Shown: positions 42,337-50,758 of the stretch, one piece after another
Layout: each line of letters starts with the position of its first letter
How positions within the stretch are numbered: the stretch's first letter is position 1
Source of the DNA: Streptosporangium amethystogenes
GTDB taxonomy: Bacteria > Actinomycetota > Actinomycetes > Streptosporangiales > Streptosporangiaceae
Assembly: GCF_000721075.1 (NCBI RefSeq)
Contig: NZ_JOEQ01000005.1
Span: 620,001-684,000, forward strand
DNA length: 64,000 nucleotides
Direction: 5' to 3'
The notes under the pieces: generated by a model
What the model saw: the letters and a program-made list of their open reading frames with translations, nothing else
Database searches by the model: none
Told to the model about the DNA's origin: nothing
Translations under genes and position numbers: made by a program

Positions 42337-43453
42337 CGATCTTTTCTCCTCGGGCTTTGTGCACCCAGGCGCGGGCGAGTTCGGGGTTGTCGCGACGGGC
42401 GGGGGAAGGCACGACGGTGGCCTCCCTGCGCGGCCCGTCACCGGTGATGATGTCGTCGCCGCCGATCCACCAGCCCTGGTCGATCAGCTGCTGACGGCGG
42501 CGGCGGTAGGCGACCTGGAGCGCGTCGCTGCGCAGGTGCAGCTCGGCCGACAGGTCGAAGGGCAGCAGTTCGGGCCGCTGGTTCTCGACGACCGGGCGGT
42601 CCTGCTCGAAGATCCTGCTGATGCGCTTCATCGCGTTGGCGTCGGCCCACGCGCCGGTGAAGAAGTTACGGTAACCGACGATCTTGACCAGTGTCCGGTT
42701 CTGGCCGAGCGGGATGTTGTGGTCGTAGAGGATCAGGTCGCCGAACGGCAGCCGTACGTGCAACTTGACGATGTTGGGCAGGTACCAGCCGTTGCTGACC
42801 GTGACGTGCTCGGCGCGTTCCTTGCGTCTGGCCAGCGCGCCCCACAGGCCCTTGGGCAGCGGCGGGCTGAGCAGGATGTCGGCCTCGGCGTGCCAGTCGT
42901 CACCGGTGATCTCGTAGTCGGGAATCGCCGGCTTGTCGGGGTTGCCGAACGCGGTTCCGTGCACGAACGGTGTGTGCGCCGCGTCGACGACGTTCTCCAG
43001 CGTGCGCTCGTAGTTGGCCTCCACCGTCGTCTGCCAGTAGACGGCCCGAAACGCCGGATCGTCGTGCTGGGGGATGTGCGGGATCGGCGGCCGCTCCTCC
43101 TCGGGCAGATCGCCGATGAAGATCCACACCATCCCGTACCTCTCGGCCACCGGGTAGGAGTCCACCCGTGCCTTGCGGGGGATGCCCCTGCCCTCGGGGT
43201 TGGCCGGGATCTTCACGCACGTCCCGTCGGGCTCGTACTCCCACCCGTGGTAAGGGCAGGTGATGCGCTCCTCGTCGACCAGGTAACCCATCGACAGCGC
43301 GGCGCCGCGGTGGACGCACAGGTCCGATAGGCAGGCCACCTGCCCGTTTCTGCGCCGCCACAGGACGAAGTCCTGCCCGACGCAGGTCACCTTGCGCGGC
43401 TGTCGCCCCACCTCGTGAGCGAACTCGACCGCGTACCAGAAATTTTTCAGCAT
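42311..43453 (-). CDS. Rieske non-heme iron oxygenase, PaO/vanillate demethylase-like
   Basis: The 380-residue oxygenase has the Rieske [2Fe-2S] ligands in CVHRGAALSMG and CPYHGWEYEPDG, and the mononuclear iron site in ENVVDAAHTPFVHG (two His) with an aspartate expected further on. The N-terminus FWYAVEFAHEVG is typical of the PaO/vanillate O-demethylase/Tic55 group. In plants PaO opens the pheophorbide a ring to red chlorophyll catabolite. No ferredoxin or reductase gene is in the operon, so electrons must come from elsewhere. AGGAG overlaps the stop of the preceding hydrolase gene, 9 bp before the ATG. Confidence 0.88.
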   Translation of the reverse strand: MLKNFWYAVEFAHEVGRQPRKVTCVGQDFVLWRRRNGQVACLSDLCVHRGAALSMGYLVDEERITCPYHGWEYEPDGTCVKIPANPEGRGIPRKARVDSYPVAERYGMVWIFIGDLPEEERPPIPHIPQHDDPAFRAVYWQTTVEANYERTLENVVDAAHTPFVHGTAFGNPDKPAIPDYEITGDDWHAEADILLSPPLPKGLWGALARRKERAEHVTVSNGWYLPNIVKLHVRLPFGDLILYDHNIPLGQNRTLVKIVGYRNFFTGAWADANAMKRISRIFEQDRPVVENQRPELLPFDLSAELHLRSDALQVAYRRRRQQLIDQGWWIGGDDIITGDGPRREATVVPSPARRDNPELARAWVHKARGEKIDESARIAK

Positions 43454-43462
43454 GTCCTTCTC

Positions 43463-44374
43463 CTAGCGGCGTCGTAGGCCAGGCAGGCCATCGAGTTCCG
43501 ATCGGGCGTGGCCGTCACCGCACAGGTGTGTTCGTAGAAACGTAGTGATCAGTTGAGTGAGGGCCGGTTGAGGTTCGGTACTGGCCGGCAGATCCAGGAA
43601 GGCCCGTGCGGCGGTGGGATCCACCGGGTCGGCGATCCCGAAGTGGTTGGCCCCCTCGATGACGGCCAGCAGATTGGAGCCGTCCCGGTCGGGAAGTGCC
43701 TCGTCGAAGGTGCGGGTGACGGGATCGGCGGGGTGCTCCTCCTGACCGTACCGATCCGAGCTGCCCATGATCACGCCATCTCTGGTGCCGACCGAGAGCA
43801 GGACCGGGCAGTCCACCTGGGCGGGTACCACGGTTCCCGCGGGCCAGCCCAGCATGGTGGCCACCATGGTGTGCGCGCCATAGGCGAACACGGCCTTGAC
43901 CTCGGGGAAGTACCGGGCCGACTGCAGGACCAGGGAGCCGCCCGCCGAGTGCCCGCCGAGTGCGACCCGCTCCAGGTCGACGGCGCCCTTCAGCAGGTCG
44001 ATCTCGGCCAGCGCGGACAGGACCGCCGGGATCGCCGGGCAGGTCGGGCGCGAGCCGTAGCTTCCGGGCCGGGCGGCGTCCAGGTCGACGCCGGGCGTCA
44101 GCCCGTACTCGCCGCCGAACAACTCGCCCACCCGGTCGAAGGTCACGCAGACGAACCCGGCGGTCGCGATCTCGGTCGCGAGCCACCGGTAGGCGTCCTG
44201 ACCCACGTTGATCCCGGACAGGAACAGCACCACCGGGTACGGCCCGCCTGCAGGCCGGAACACCCCGGTCAGCCGGTCGCCGTCCGGTTCGGCCGGGTAG
44301 TACACCTTCAGGTGCGCGGTGTCGAACGGAGACTCGCCGCCGGTCTTCGCCGCCCACCACAGCGATCGGATCAC
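43463..44374 (-). CDS. Cytoplasmic chlorophyllase-like alpha/beta hydrolase
   Basis: The 303-residue enzyme lacks a signal peptide. LKVYYPAEPDG, GPYPVVLFLSGINVGQDAY and ATAGFVCVTFDRV match the chlorophyllase N-terminal strand and oxyanion segment, and ALGGHSAGGSLVL carries the nucleophile serine. The acid and histidine are in SVGTRDG and EGANHFGIAD; the same GANHFG motif occurs in the secreted relative at 37389. A GTG start overlaps the stop of the RCCR-like gene (GTGA). It would remove an ester-linked alcohol such as phytol from a tetrapyrrole or another ester, inside the cell. Confidence 0.78.
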   Translation of the reverse strand: MIRSLWWAAKTGGESPFDTAHLKVYYPAEPDGDRLTGVFRPAGGPYPVVLFLSGINVGQDAYRWLATEIATAGFVCVTFDRVGELFGGEYGLTPGVDLDAARPGSYGSRPTCPAIPAVLSALAEIDLLKGAVDLERVALGGHSAGGSLVLQSARYFPEVKAVFAYGAHTMVATMLGWPAGTVVPAQVDCPVLLSVGTRDGVIMGSSDRYGQEEHPADPVTRTFDEALPDRDGSNLLAVIEGANHFGIADPVDPTAARAFLDLPASTEPQPALTQLITTFLRTHLCGDGHARSELDGLPGLRRR

Positions 44375-45177
44375 GTGGGCCTCGGCAGCACGCGGTCGCC
44401 GCCCCACAGTGCCCGCACCAGTCTGCCGGTCATCTCCTCGCCGAAGTAGCGCACCCCCATCACGTTGGCCGGGTCACGATCGGCGATGTTGCGCCGGATC
44501 GCCAGGTCGGTCGCGGCCAACGCGGGCCGGTCGGCCTCGGGCACCGGCTCCGCCTCGTCCACCCAGCGCAGCCAGTCGTCAACGCGGGCGTGTAGCAGCT
44601 CGCGGACCGCGTCGATGTGCTGCTGGGCGCGGGGGAAGGAGTAGCAGTAGGCGTTGGAGGACAGGCTCTCGCGGATGAACCCGGCCCGGCTGGTGAACCA
44701 GGTGAAGTCCGGATTCTCCTCCTTGAACCGTAGCCAGTCGGCGTCCAGCGGCGCATAGTGGCGGTCGTAGTGCTCACCCTGCTCGACCAGATTCACCCGC
44801 GGGATGAAGTCCTGGTAGAACCAGCCCTCCGGCCAGACCAGCAGCGCGATGCCCAGGTGCGGCACGTTGACCTGCGGGCCCAGCCAGACGGTCAGGTGCA
44901 GGTTGGCGAAGCTCGCCTTCGGGTTGCCCAGCCAGGAGTGGACCATCCAGTCGATCTCCGGCCCGGTGTAGGCCTCGATCCGGCCGCCGGGCCCCTCAGG
45001 ATAGGTGCCGTAGCTGTCGAACTCCTCGCTGGAGGGGTCTCGGGTCAGCTCGAACCTGGCGTCGATCTTCGCCTTGAGTTCGGCGAGCACCGTCTGCAAC
45101 CGCTCGAACGTCTCGGTGACGTCGATGGTCGGAGACTCGTCGAGCATCTGCTCGACGTACTGCAAGGTTTCCTTCAT
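44371..45177 (-). CDS. Red chlorophyll catabolite reductase-like protein (second bilin reductase-like)
   Basis: The 268-residue length equals mature plant RCCR. The segment WFYQDFIPRVNLVEQGEHYD then RHYAPLDADWLRFKEENPDF lines up with the plant sequence around LDLPPRKDLVLHPDYLKTFY, and FIRESLSSNAYCYSFP corresponds to its strand with YIRSVLSPTA. The N-terminal half has PEIDWMVHSWLGNPKASFAN and HLTVWLGPQVNVPHLGIALL, the beta-sheet core of the bilin-reductase fold. Plant RCCR reduces the C20/C1 bond of red chlorophyll catabolite using ferredoxin. Alignment is by eye. ATG 45177 overlaps the nitrilase stop (ATGA). Confidence 0.68.
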   Translation of the reverse strand: MKETLQYVEQMLDESPTIDVTETFERLQTVLAELKAKIDARFELTRDPSSEEFDSYGTYPEGPGGRIEAYTGPEIDWMVHSWLGNPKASFANLHLTVWLGPQVNVPHLGIALLVWPEGWFYQDFIPRVNLVEQGEHYDRHYAPLDADWLRFKEENPDFTWFTSRAGFIRESLSSNAYCYSFPRAQQHIDAVRELLHARVDDWLRWVDEAEPVPEADRPALAATDLAIRRNIADRDPANVMGVRYFGEEMTGRLVRALWGGDRVLPRPT

Positions 45178-46808
45178 GACGTTCCTTCCTGAAGTGCGTC
45201 CACCAGCCGCCACGGCCTGCCGTCCACCAGGTCGGTGCCGCGTGAGACGTGCCGGTTGACGGCCTGCGCCGGGTAGACGTCGGCGCGTACCACGTGGTCG
45301 CCGTTCTTGACCGGGGTGACGATCGGGTGGCTGATGCGGCCGCTGAACGGGCCCTCCCAGGCGGTCCAGAGGGTGAAGTCGCGCGGGGTGGCCAAGATGG
45401 CCCCGGCCAGGCCGGCCGGTCCGTCGTGGCCGGCGGCTACGACGTTGAGCCGGTTCTCCGCGGCCCGTTCCAGCAGGCCGTACTCCAGCTCCCAGGCCTC
45501 GGACGGGGTGAACGGCACCGCGACGACGTCCGCGTCGGCCAGCGCCGCCAGCCTGAACGTCTCGGGGAACAGGGCGTCGTCGCCGACGATGACGGCGAGC
45601 CGGCCCCAGGGCAGTTCGAAGATCTCCAGGCCGTCGCCCAGCGAGGTGACCCGCCCGGCGTGCCGGGTGACGGGGTGCAGGGCCCGCTGCCGTCCCACGA
45701 CCCCCTCGCCCGAGATCAGCAGTCCCTCGTGCGCCCCCTGGCGGATCTCGCTGAGCACCACGTGCGCCGCGGTCCCGCGGACGGCTCGCGCCGCCTCCTC
45801 GGCGCTCACCCCGCACAGCTCGGGGAGCACGATCAGTTCCGCTCCGCCCGCGGCCGCCTGCCCGATGAGCTCTTCGGCGGTGCCCGGCTCGTCGCGGGGT
45901 CTGACCACGGCCGCGGTCAGGCGCTCGGCTCCGGCGGGTGCCCGGCGGCCGCGGGGCTCGGCGGCGATCGGTCCGTAAAGGGCGGGGCGGCGGGCGGTGA
46001 GGATGTCCGTGCCGTCGGGGCGGAGCTTGGAGTCGGCGAGGGGCACGTCGATGTCGGCGACGACCACGGCCTCGCCGGTCCGCGGTGCTCTGGCCACGAC
46101 CGTGCCGTCCGGGGCGACGATCTGGCTCTCGCCCGCGCCGTGCAGCCACTCCGGCGGGACGCCGAGCCCGGCGCCGACGGACTCCAGCATGTCGGCGGGG
46201 ATCAGCGGCCCGACCTTGTTGGCGGCGACCACCCACACCTTGTTCTCCGCGGCGCGGACCGGGATGTGCAGGCTCGCCTCGTCCACGGCGAACGAGTTCA
46301 GGCTGTTGAGCAGCACCTGCGCACCGCGTAGCGCCAGCCCGCGGGTGACCTCGCTGATCACGCCCTCCATGCAGGCGTACATGCCGAGCCGCCCGAGTTC
46401 GGTCGAGATCACCGGGCCCACGGCCGTCCCGGGATCGAGGTGGTCGTTCTCCGCGCCCATCAGGGTCTGCTTGTCGGCCTCGCCGAGGAGGGCACCGTCC
46501 GGGCCGTAGAGCAGGGAGGCGCCGGTGGTGCGCCCGTCCTCCCGGGCGAGGGTGACACCGATCTTGACATACGCGCGGTGTCTGGCGGCCCGCTCGGAGA
46601 TAGCGGTGAGAAACGGGTCCCCGTGGCGACAGGCCAGTCGCCGGGCGTGCGCGCGGTCCTCGTACCAGGACAGGTGGTTGCAGAACTCGGGCAGCACGAT
46701 CAGCTCGGCCCCCTGGGCCGCGGCCGAGTCGATCGCACGCAGGCAGGCAGCCAGGTTGACGGCCGGGTCACGGCCTGCCTCCAACTGCGCCGCGGCGACA
46801 CGTACCAT
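45174..46808 (-). CDS. Tandem two-domain nitrilase-superfamily protein, second domain degenerate
   Basis: The 544-residue protein has two carbon-nitrogen hydrolase domains. Domain 1 (about 1-265) carries the Glu-Lys-Cys triad: Glu41 in VLPEFCN, Lys113 in GEADKQTLMG and Cys146 in GMYACMEGV. Domain 2 (about 290-540) keeps the fold and the glutamate in VLPELCGV, but the cysteine site reads VIVGDDALFPE where ICYD is usual, and the lysine is not evident, so it is probably inactive. Domain 1 likely hydrolyses an amide or nitrile. ATG 46808 was preferred to GTG 46814 because GAGGAG then lies 5 bases upstream. It is the first gene of the operon, expressed from the divergent region with the repeated promoter module. 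Confidence 0.85.
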   Translation of the reverse strand: MVRVAAAQLEAGRDPAVNLAACLRAIDSAAAQGAELIVLPEFCNHLSWYEDRAHARRLACRHGDPFLTAISERAARHRAYVKIGVTLAREDGRTTGASLLYGPDGALLGEADKQTLMGAENDHLDPGTAVGPVISTELGRLGMYACMEGVISEVTRGLALRGAQVLLNSLNSFAVDEASLHIPVRAAENKVWVVAANKVGPLIPADMLESVGAGLGVPPEWLHGAGESQIVAPDGTVVARAPRTGEAVVVADIDVPLADSKLRPDGTDILTARRPALYGPIAAEPRGRRAPAGAERLTAAVVRPRDEPGTAEELIGQAAAGGAELIVLPELCGVSAEEAARAVRGTAAHVVLSEIRQGAHEGLLISGEGVVGRQRALHPVTRHAGRVTSLGDGLEIFELPWGRLAVIVGDDALFPETFRLAALADADVVAVPFTPSEAWELEYGLLERAAENRLNVVAAGHDGPAGLAGAILATPRDFTLWTAWEGPFSGRISHPIVTPVKNGDHVVRADVYPAQAVNRHVSRGTDLVDGRPWRLVDALQEGTS

Positions 46809-46823
46809 CTGCACTCCTCAACT

Positions 46824-46899
46824 GTTACGGCTAGAGAAACAGTGTTTCCTAGACATAGGATCTCGCGAAACCGGAGGAAATGTCTAGGAGTCAATCGTG
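46824..46899 (+). promoter_or_regulatory. Repeated promoter module, copy 2
   Basis: This copy ends at the GTG of the Dabb gene and closely matches 34699-34773. It contains the perfect palindrome GAAACA-G-TGTTTC (46836-46848) and a perfect 9-bp inverted repeat CCTAGACAT/ATGTCTAGG (46848-46856, 46880-46888) whose right arm joins the ribosome-binding site. TAGGAT (46856-46861) is a likely -10. It lies only 15 bp before the start of the large divergent operon, so the operator may control both directions. Confidence 0.72.
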
Positions 46900-47178
46900 C
46901 TGACCCATGTGGTGCTGATGAAGTTCGTCGATCCGAGGGATGCGCCGAAGGCGAAAGAGTTGCTGGAGGGCATGGGAGGCAGGGTCGAGCAGATCCGGGA
47001 TCTCACCGTCTGGCTGGACGTGGTCGGGTCGCCGGTCTCCTACGACCTGTGCATGATCACGCGGCACGAGTCCCTCGACGAACTGCGCGGTTACCAGGGA
47101 CATCCGGCGCACCTCGAGGTGGCGGGCTGGCTCCGTCCGAGGCTCGAAGCTCGTGCCGTGGTGGACCATGTTCCGTGA
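46897..47178 (+). CDS. Dabb (stress-responsive alpha/beta barrel) domain protein
   Basis: The 93-residue ferredoxin-like barrel starts LTHVVLMKFVDPRDAPKAKE and has WLDVVGSPVSYDLCMITRHESLDEL and YQGHPAHLEV, the strands and the conserved histidine pair of Dabb/EthD-like proteins. Members act as small dimeric enzymes (cyclases, decarboxylases) or accessory factors. GTG start with AGGAG 7 bases upstream, directly behind the repeated promoter module and divergent from the large operon, so it is probably co-regulated. Confidence 0.85.
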   Translation: MLTHVVLMKFVDPRDAPKAKELLEGMGGRVEQIRDLTVWLDVVGSPVSYDLCMITRHESLDELRGYQGHPAHLEVAGWLRPRLEARAVVDHVP

Positions 47179-47190
47179 TCTGGGCGGCCC

Positions 47191-47340
47191 GTGTCCCCGA
47201 CGCCGCCCGGCGGCCTGAACGACTTCGTCGACCACGTGGTGCCGGAGCTGCGGCGCCGGGGCCTGTTCCGTACCGAGTACGAGGGCCGGACCCTTCGCGG
47301 GCACTACGGTCTCGCGCGTCCGGTCGTGGCCCGCGCGTAG
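47191..47340 (+). pseudogene. C-terminal fragment of an NtaA/DszA-type flavin monooxygenase
   Basis: The last 40 codons read [20 protein letters not shown] and [16 protein letters not shown], which is the conserved C-terminus of long-chain luciferase-like FMN monooxygenases (NtaA, SnaA, DszA; about 440 residues). The rest of the gene is absent; the Dabb gene ends 12 bp earlier. It is a relic of a deleted monooxygenase. Confidence 0.65.
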
Positions 47341-47343
47341 CGG

Positions 47344-48081
47344 TCAGGCACCGGGGACGGCCGCGACCAGTGCCCTGGTGTAGTCGTGCGAGGGCCGGCC
47401 GAGCACCTGCTCGGCCGGCCCTGTTTCGACCAGCCGACCGGCGTGCATCACCGCGACCCGATGGGCGACGGCGCTCACCACTGCCAGGTCGTGCGAGATG
47501 AACAGGTAGCCCAGGCCGCGCTCCTCCTGCAGCCGGAGCAGCAGGTTGATGATCTGGGCCTGCACCGAGACGTCCAGGGCGGTGACCGGCTCGTCGAGCA
47601 CCAGCAGGTCGGGGGAGAGGGCCAGCGCCCTCGCGATACCCACCCGCTGCCGCTGCCCGCCGGAGAGCCGGTGCGGGTGGCGACCCGCGAGTTCCGGGTC
47701 CAGACCCACCTCGGAGAGCAGGCCGGGCACGTCCCCGCGTACGTCCTGCAGACGCAGCGGCTCCCGCACGATCTCCCCGACCGTCCAGCGCGGATTCAGC
47801 GAGGTGGAGGGATCCTGGAAGACGAGCTGGAAACGGGACCGCAGCGGGCGCAGCCGCCGGCGTGACAGAGGGGCCAGCTCCACCCCGTCCAGGCGCACGC
47901 TCCCACCGGTGGGCTGCGTCAGCCGCGCGACGCACCGGGCCAGCGTCGACTTCCCGCAGCCGGACTCACCCACGATCGCGAGCGTCTCGCCCCGGTCGAC
48001 CTCGAACGTCACACCGTCCACCGCGCGCAGCGCGCCGTAGCTCTTGGACAGGTTCGTGACGCGGAGCAGCGGTTCAGTCAT
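47344..48081 (-). CDS. Peptide/nickel-type ABC importer ATPase (DppF-like)
   Basis: The 245-residue ATPase shows Walker [10 protein letters not shown], the Q-loop [20 protein letters not shown], signature [15 protein letters not shown], Walker [13 protein letters not shown] and switch SHDLAVV. It is slightly shorter than usual DppF (about 320), lacking most of the C-terminal oligopeptide extension. ATG 48081 overlaps the preceding ATPase gene by 8 bp. It is the last gene of the five-gene dpp-type operon. Confidence 0.92.
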   Translation of the reverse strand: MTEPLLRVTNLSKSYGALRAVDGVTFEVDRGETLAIVGESGCGKSTLARCVARLTQPTGGSVRLDGVELAPLSRRRLRPLRSRFQLVFQDPSTSLNPRWTVGEIVREPLRLQDVRGDVPGLLSEVGLDPELAGRHPHRLSGGQRQRVGIARALALSPDLLVLDEPVTALDVSVQAQIINLLLRLQEERGLGYLFISHDLAVVSAVAHRVAVMHAGRLVETGPAEQVLGRPSHDYTRALVAAVPGA

Positions 48082-48988
48082 CCCGCACCGCCCAGCAGGC
48101 CACGCCGCCGACGAGCGGCGGGGTCTCTTTCGCACAGCGGTCGAGCGTGACGGGACAGCGGGGATGGAACGCGCAGCCGGGTGGTCGCGACTTCGGCGCG
48201 GGCGGATACCCGGGGATCACCGGCAGCGGCCCCCGGCCCGTGCCGACCCGCGGCCGGGACCGCATGAGCGCGGCGGAGTAGGGGTGGCGGGGCGTGCCGA
48301 GGACCTCCTGTACGGTTCCCGTCTCTACCAGGCGGCCGGCGTACATCACCGCGATCCGGTGCGCGGCCTCGGCGACGAGGCCGAGGTCATGGCTGACGAG
48401 CACGGTCGCCGCTCCTGTCTCCCGCTGCGCGGTACGCAGCACCCGCATGACCTGCTCCTGGACCGTGACGTCCAGAGCGGTGGTGGGCTCGTCCGCGATC
48501 AGCAGCGACGGCCGCAGTGCGATGGCCATCGCGATCACGATCCGCTGCCGCTGCCCGCCGGAGAGTTCGTGTGGATACCTCCCGGCCCGCTCCGGGCCGA
48601 GGTCGACCTGCTCCAGCAGCTCCGCGGCCCGCCGCCGCGCCTCGCTGCGGCTCACACCGTGGATCCGCAGCACCTCCGAGATCTGCGTGCCGACCCGCAT
48701 GAGCGGGTTGAGCGACGTCGCGGGGTCCTGGAAGACGAAGCCGATCCGGCGTCCCCTGAGCCGTTCGAGCCGGGCCGCGGTGAGCTCGGTGCCGTCCAGG
48801 ACGGCCGTCCCCCCGGCGACCCTGGCGGGGCCGGACAGCAGACCGGCCACCGCGAGCATGGTCATCGTCTTGCCGGAGCCCGACTCGCCGACCATACCGA
48901 GCACCTCGCCCGGCCGTACCTCGAAGGAGACGCCGTCCACGATCCGCACGTCGCCGGCGGTCACCACCAGGTCCTTCACCTCAAGCAT
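48074..48988 (-). CDS. Peptide/nickel-type ABC importer ATPase (DppD-like)
   Basis: The 304-residue ATPase has [10 protein letters not shown] (Walker A, Met in place of the usual second Thr), [45 protein letters not shown] and the C-terminal oligopeptide extension with the cysteine cluster GCAFHPRCP and RCAKE that binds an iron-sulfur cluster in DppD. ATG 48988 overlaps the permease stop by 8 bp. Confidence 0.93.
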   Translation of the reverse strand: MLEVKDLVVTAGDVRIVDGVSFEVRPGEVLGMVGESGSGKTMTMLAVAGLLSGPARVAGGTAVLDGTELTAARLERLRGRRIGFVFQDPATSLNPLMRVGTQISEVLRIHGVSRSEARRRAAELLEQVDLGPERAGRYPHELSGGQRQRIVIAMAIALRPSLLIADEPTTALDVTVQEQVMRVLRTAQRETGAATVLVSHDLGLVAEAAHRIAVMYAGRLVETGTVQEVLGTPRHPYSAALMRSRPRVGTGRGPLPVIPGYPPAPKSRPPGCAFHPRCPVTLDRCAKETPPLVGGVACWAVRDD

Positions 48989-49808
48989 GGTCGTCCATCC
49001 GAACGTCGAGGGCGTCACGGAGTCCGTCGCCCAGCAGGTTGACCAGGAGCACGGTCAGGGTGAGCGCCAGTCCCGGCCACAGCGGGATCCACCAGGCCGT
49101 CTCCAGCAGTTCGCGCCCGTCGCTGAGGATCGTGCCCCAGGAGGGGGCGGGGGGACGCACGCCCAGACCGAGGAAGGACAGGCCGCCCTCGACGAGCACC
49201 ATCGTGCCGACCACGAAGGTCCACATCACCAGGTTGGCGCCGGCCACCGCGGGCAGCAGATGCCGGGTCAGCACGCTCAGGTGACCGGCGCCCGCACCGA
49301 CCGAGGCCGCCACGTAGTCCTCTCCCCTGACCTGCTTGACGATCGTCCGGGTCACCCTGGCGGAGGTGACCCAGCCGGCCAGGGTGAGCAGCGTGATCAG
49401 AACAGGGGTCGAGGAGCCCACGACACCGATGGTCGCGATCGCCAGCACGAGGAAGGGGAAGGCGATCCACAGGTCGCCCAGCCCCATGATCAGCCGGTCG
49501 ATCCAGCCGCCGAGGTAGCCCGAGAGCAGCCCCACCACGATTCCCACCGCGCAGGCCAGGGTGCTGGCCGCGAAGCCCACCAGCAGCGAGGTCCGCCCGC
49601 CCACCAGGACGCGCGCCAGCAGATCGCGGCCGAGCTGGTCGGTACCGAGGGGATGACCGGCCAGCGCGCCCTCCATCCAGAACGGCGGCGCCAGTTTGGC
49701 CGGCAGATCCTGCTCCAGCGCGTCCACGCCGAGCAGGAGCGGCCCGACCGCCACGGCGAGCGCGATCAGCACCAGTCCCGCCAACGCGATCCGCACCGAC
49801 GGCCTCAT
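48981..49808 (-). CDS. Peptide/nickel-type ABC importer permease (DppC-like)
   Basis: The 275-residue permease has six helices, the N-terminal extracytoplasmic GHPLGTDQLGRDLLARVLVG typical of DppC, and the EAA loop EDYVAASVGAGAGHLSVLTR. ATG 49808 overlaps the DppB-like stop (ATGA). The frame remains open upstream only because of codon bias. Confidence 0.93.
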   Translation of the reverse strand: MRPSVRIALAGLVLIALAVAVGPLLLGVDALEQDLPAKLAPPFWMEGALAGHPLGTDQLGRDLLARVLVGGRTSLLVGFAASTLACAVGIVVGLLSGYLGGWIDRLIMGLGDLWIAFPFLVLAIATIGVVGSSTPVLITLLTLAGWVTSARVTRTIVKQVRGEDYVAASVGAGAGHLSVLTRHLLPAVAGANLVMWTFVVGTMVLVEGGLSFLGLGVRPPAPSWGTILSDGRELLETAWWIPLWPGLALTLTVLLVNLLGDGLRDALDVRMDDHA

Positions 49809-50758
49809 CCGGCCGCCTCCCTTCTGACCCTGGGGTCGGCGAGCGCGCCGAGCACGTCGCCGACCGCGCTGACCGCGACCACCAGTACCGCCACCACGAA
49901 CACCGTCGCCTGCACGATCGGGTAGTCCCGCTGGAAGATCGCGTCCACCAGCTGTTTGCCGATCCCGTCGTAGGCGTAGAGCTGTTCGACGATCACCGTG
50001 CTGGACAACAGGTAGGCGCTGTCGACCACGAGGAAGGCGAGCACCGGCGGGAAGGCGTTGGGCAGTGCGTGCCGCGCCAGCACGCGCAGGCGGCTGCCGC
50101 CCTTGGCCCGGACCGTCCGGATGAAGTCCTGCGAGAGTGCCTCCAGCAGGCCGGCCCGCACCAGCCGCACGACGCGGGCGACGGTGAAGGCGGCCAGGGT
50201 CAACGTCGGGAGCACCGAGTGCAGCGGGCTCTCCGATCCGTAGCTCGGCAGCCAGCCGAGCCAGAGCGAGAAGACCAGCAGGAGCAGCATGCCGAGCACG
50301 AAGTTCGGGACCGCCTGGGCGGCCGCCGCGCCCGCCGTGATCGCCCGGCCGGAGGGACGGCGGGCCCGGGCCGCGGCGAGCATGCCGAGCGGGACGCCGA
50401 CCAGCAGCGCGAGCGCGAGCGTGGCACCGACGACCTGCAGGGTGAGCGGCAGCCGGACCAGCACCGCCGAGATGGCGGGCTCCCCCGTGTAGGAGGAGAC
50501 GCCGAAGTCGAGCCGGGCGACATCGCCGAGGAACGCGCCGTACTGCGTCCACAGCGGCAGGTCCAGGCCGAGTTCGCGGCGGACCCGCTCGATGTCCTCC
50601 AGGGTGCCGCCGGGCCCCACGAGGACCGCGGCGGGATCACCGGACAGACGCAGCAGGAAGAAGAGCAGGGTCAGCACACCCAGCACCGTCACGGCGAGCC
50701 GGACCAGCCATACCGCGCCCGCGCGCAGCACGCGCGGGCCCGTACGGTCTGATTTCAT
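49805..50758 (-). CDS. Peptide/nickel-type ABC importer permease (DppB-like)
   Basis: The 317-residue permease has the DppB N-terminal helix followed by LSGDPAAVLVGPGGTLEDIE and RRELGLDLPLWTQY, and the EAA loop QDFIRTVRAKGGSRLRVLAR. ATGA overlap with the binding-protein gene. With the next genes it forms a complete importer. Confidence 0.93.
   Translation of the reverse strand: MKSDRTGPRVLRAGAVWLVRLAVTVLGVLTLLFFLLRLSGDPAAVLVGPGGTLEDIERVRRELGLDLPLWTQYGAFLGDVARLDFGVSSYTGEPAISAVLVRLPLTLQVVGATLALALLVGVPLGMLAAARARRPSGRAITAGAAAAQAVPNFVLGMLLLLVFSLWLGWLPSYGSESPLHSVLPTLTLAAFTVARVVRLVRAGLLEALSQDFIRTVRAKGGSRLRVLARHALPNAFPPVLAFLVVDSAYLLSSTVIVEQLYAYDGIGKQLVDAIFQRDYPIVQATVFVVAVLVVAVSAVGDVLGALADPRVRREAAG

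Noticed and set aside
34699..46899. Repeated 75-bp modules as attachment sites or MITE ends of an integrated element
   Set aside because: Both copies lie exactly at start codons with conserved promoter and ribosome-binding features and no integrase or transposase is present between them.
46824..46899. Riboswitch in the Dabb leader
   Set aside because: The 9-bp inverted repeat brackets the probable -10 box, so most of it would not be transcribed; an operator is simpler, though structure was kept as a question in the findings.
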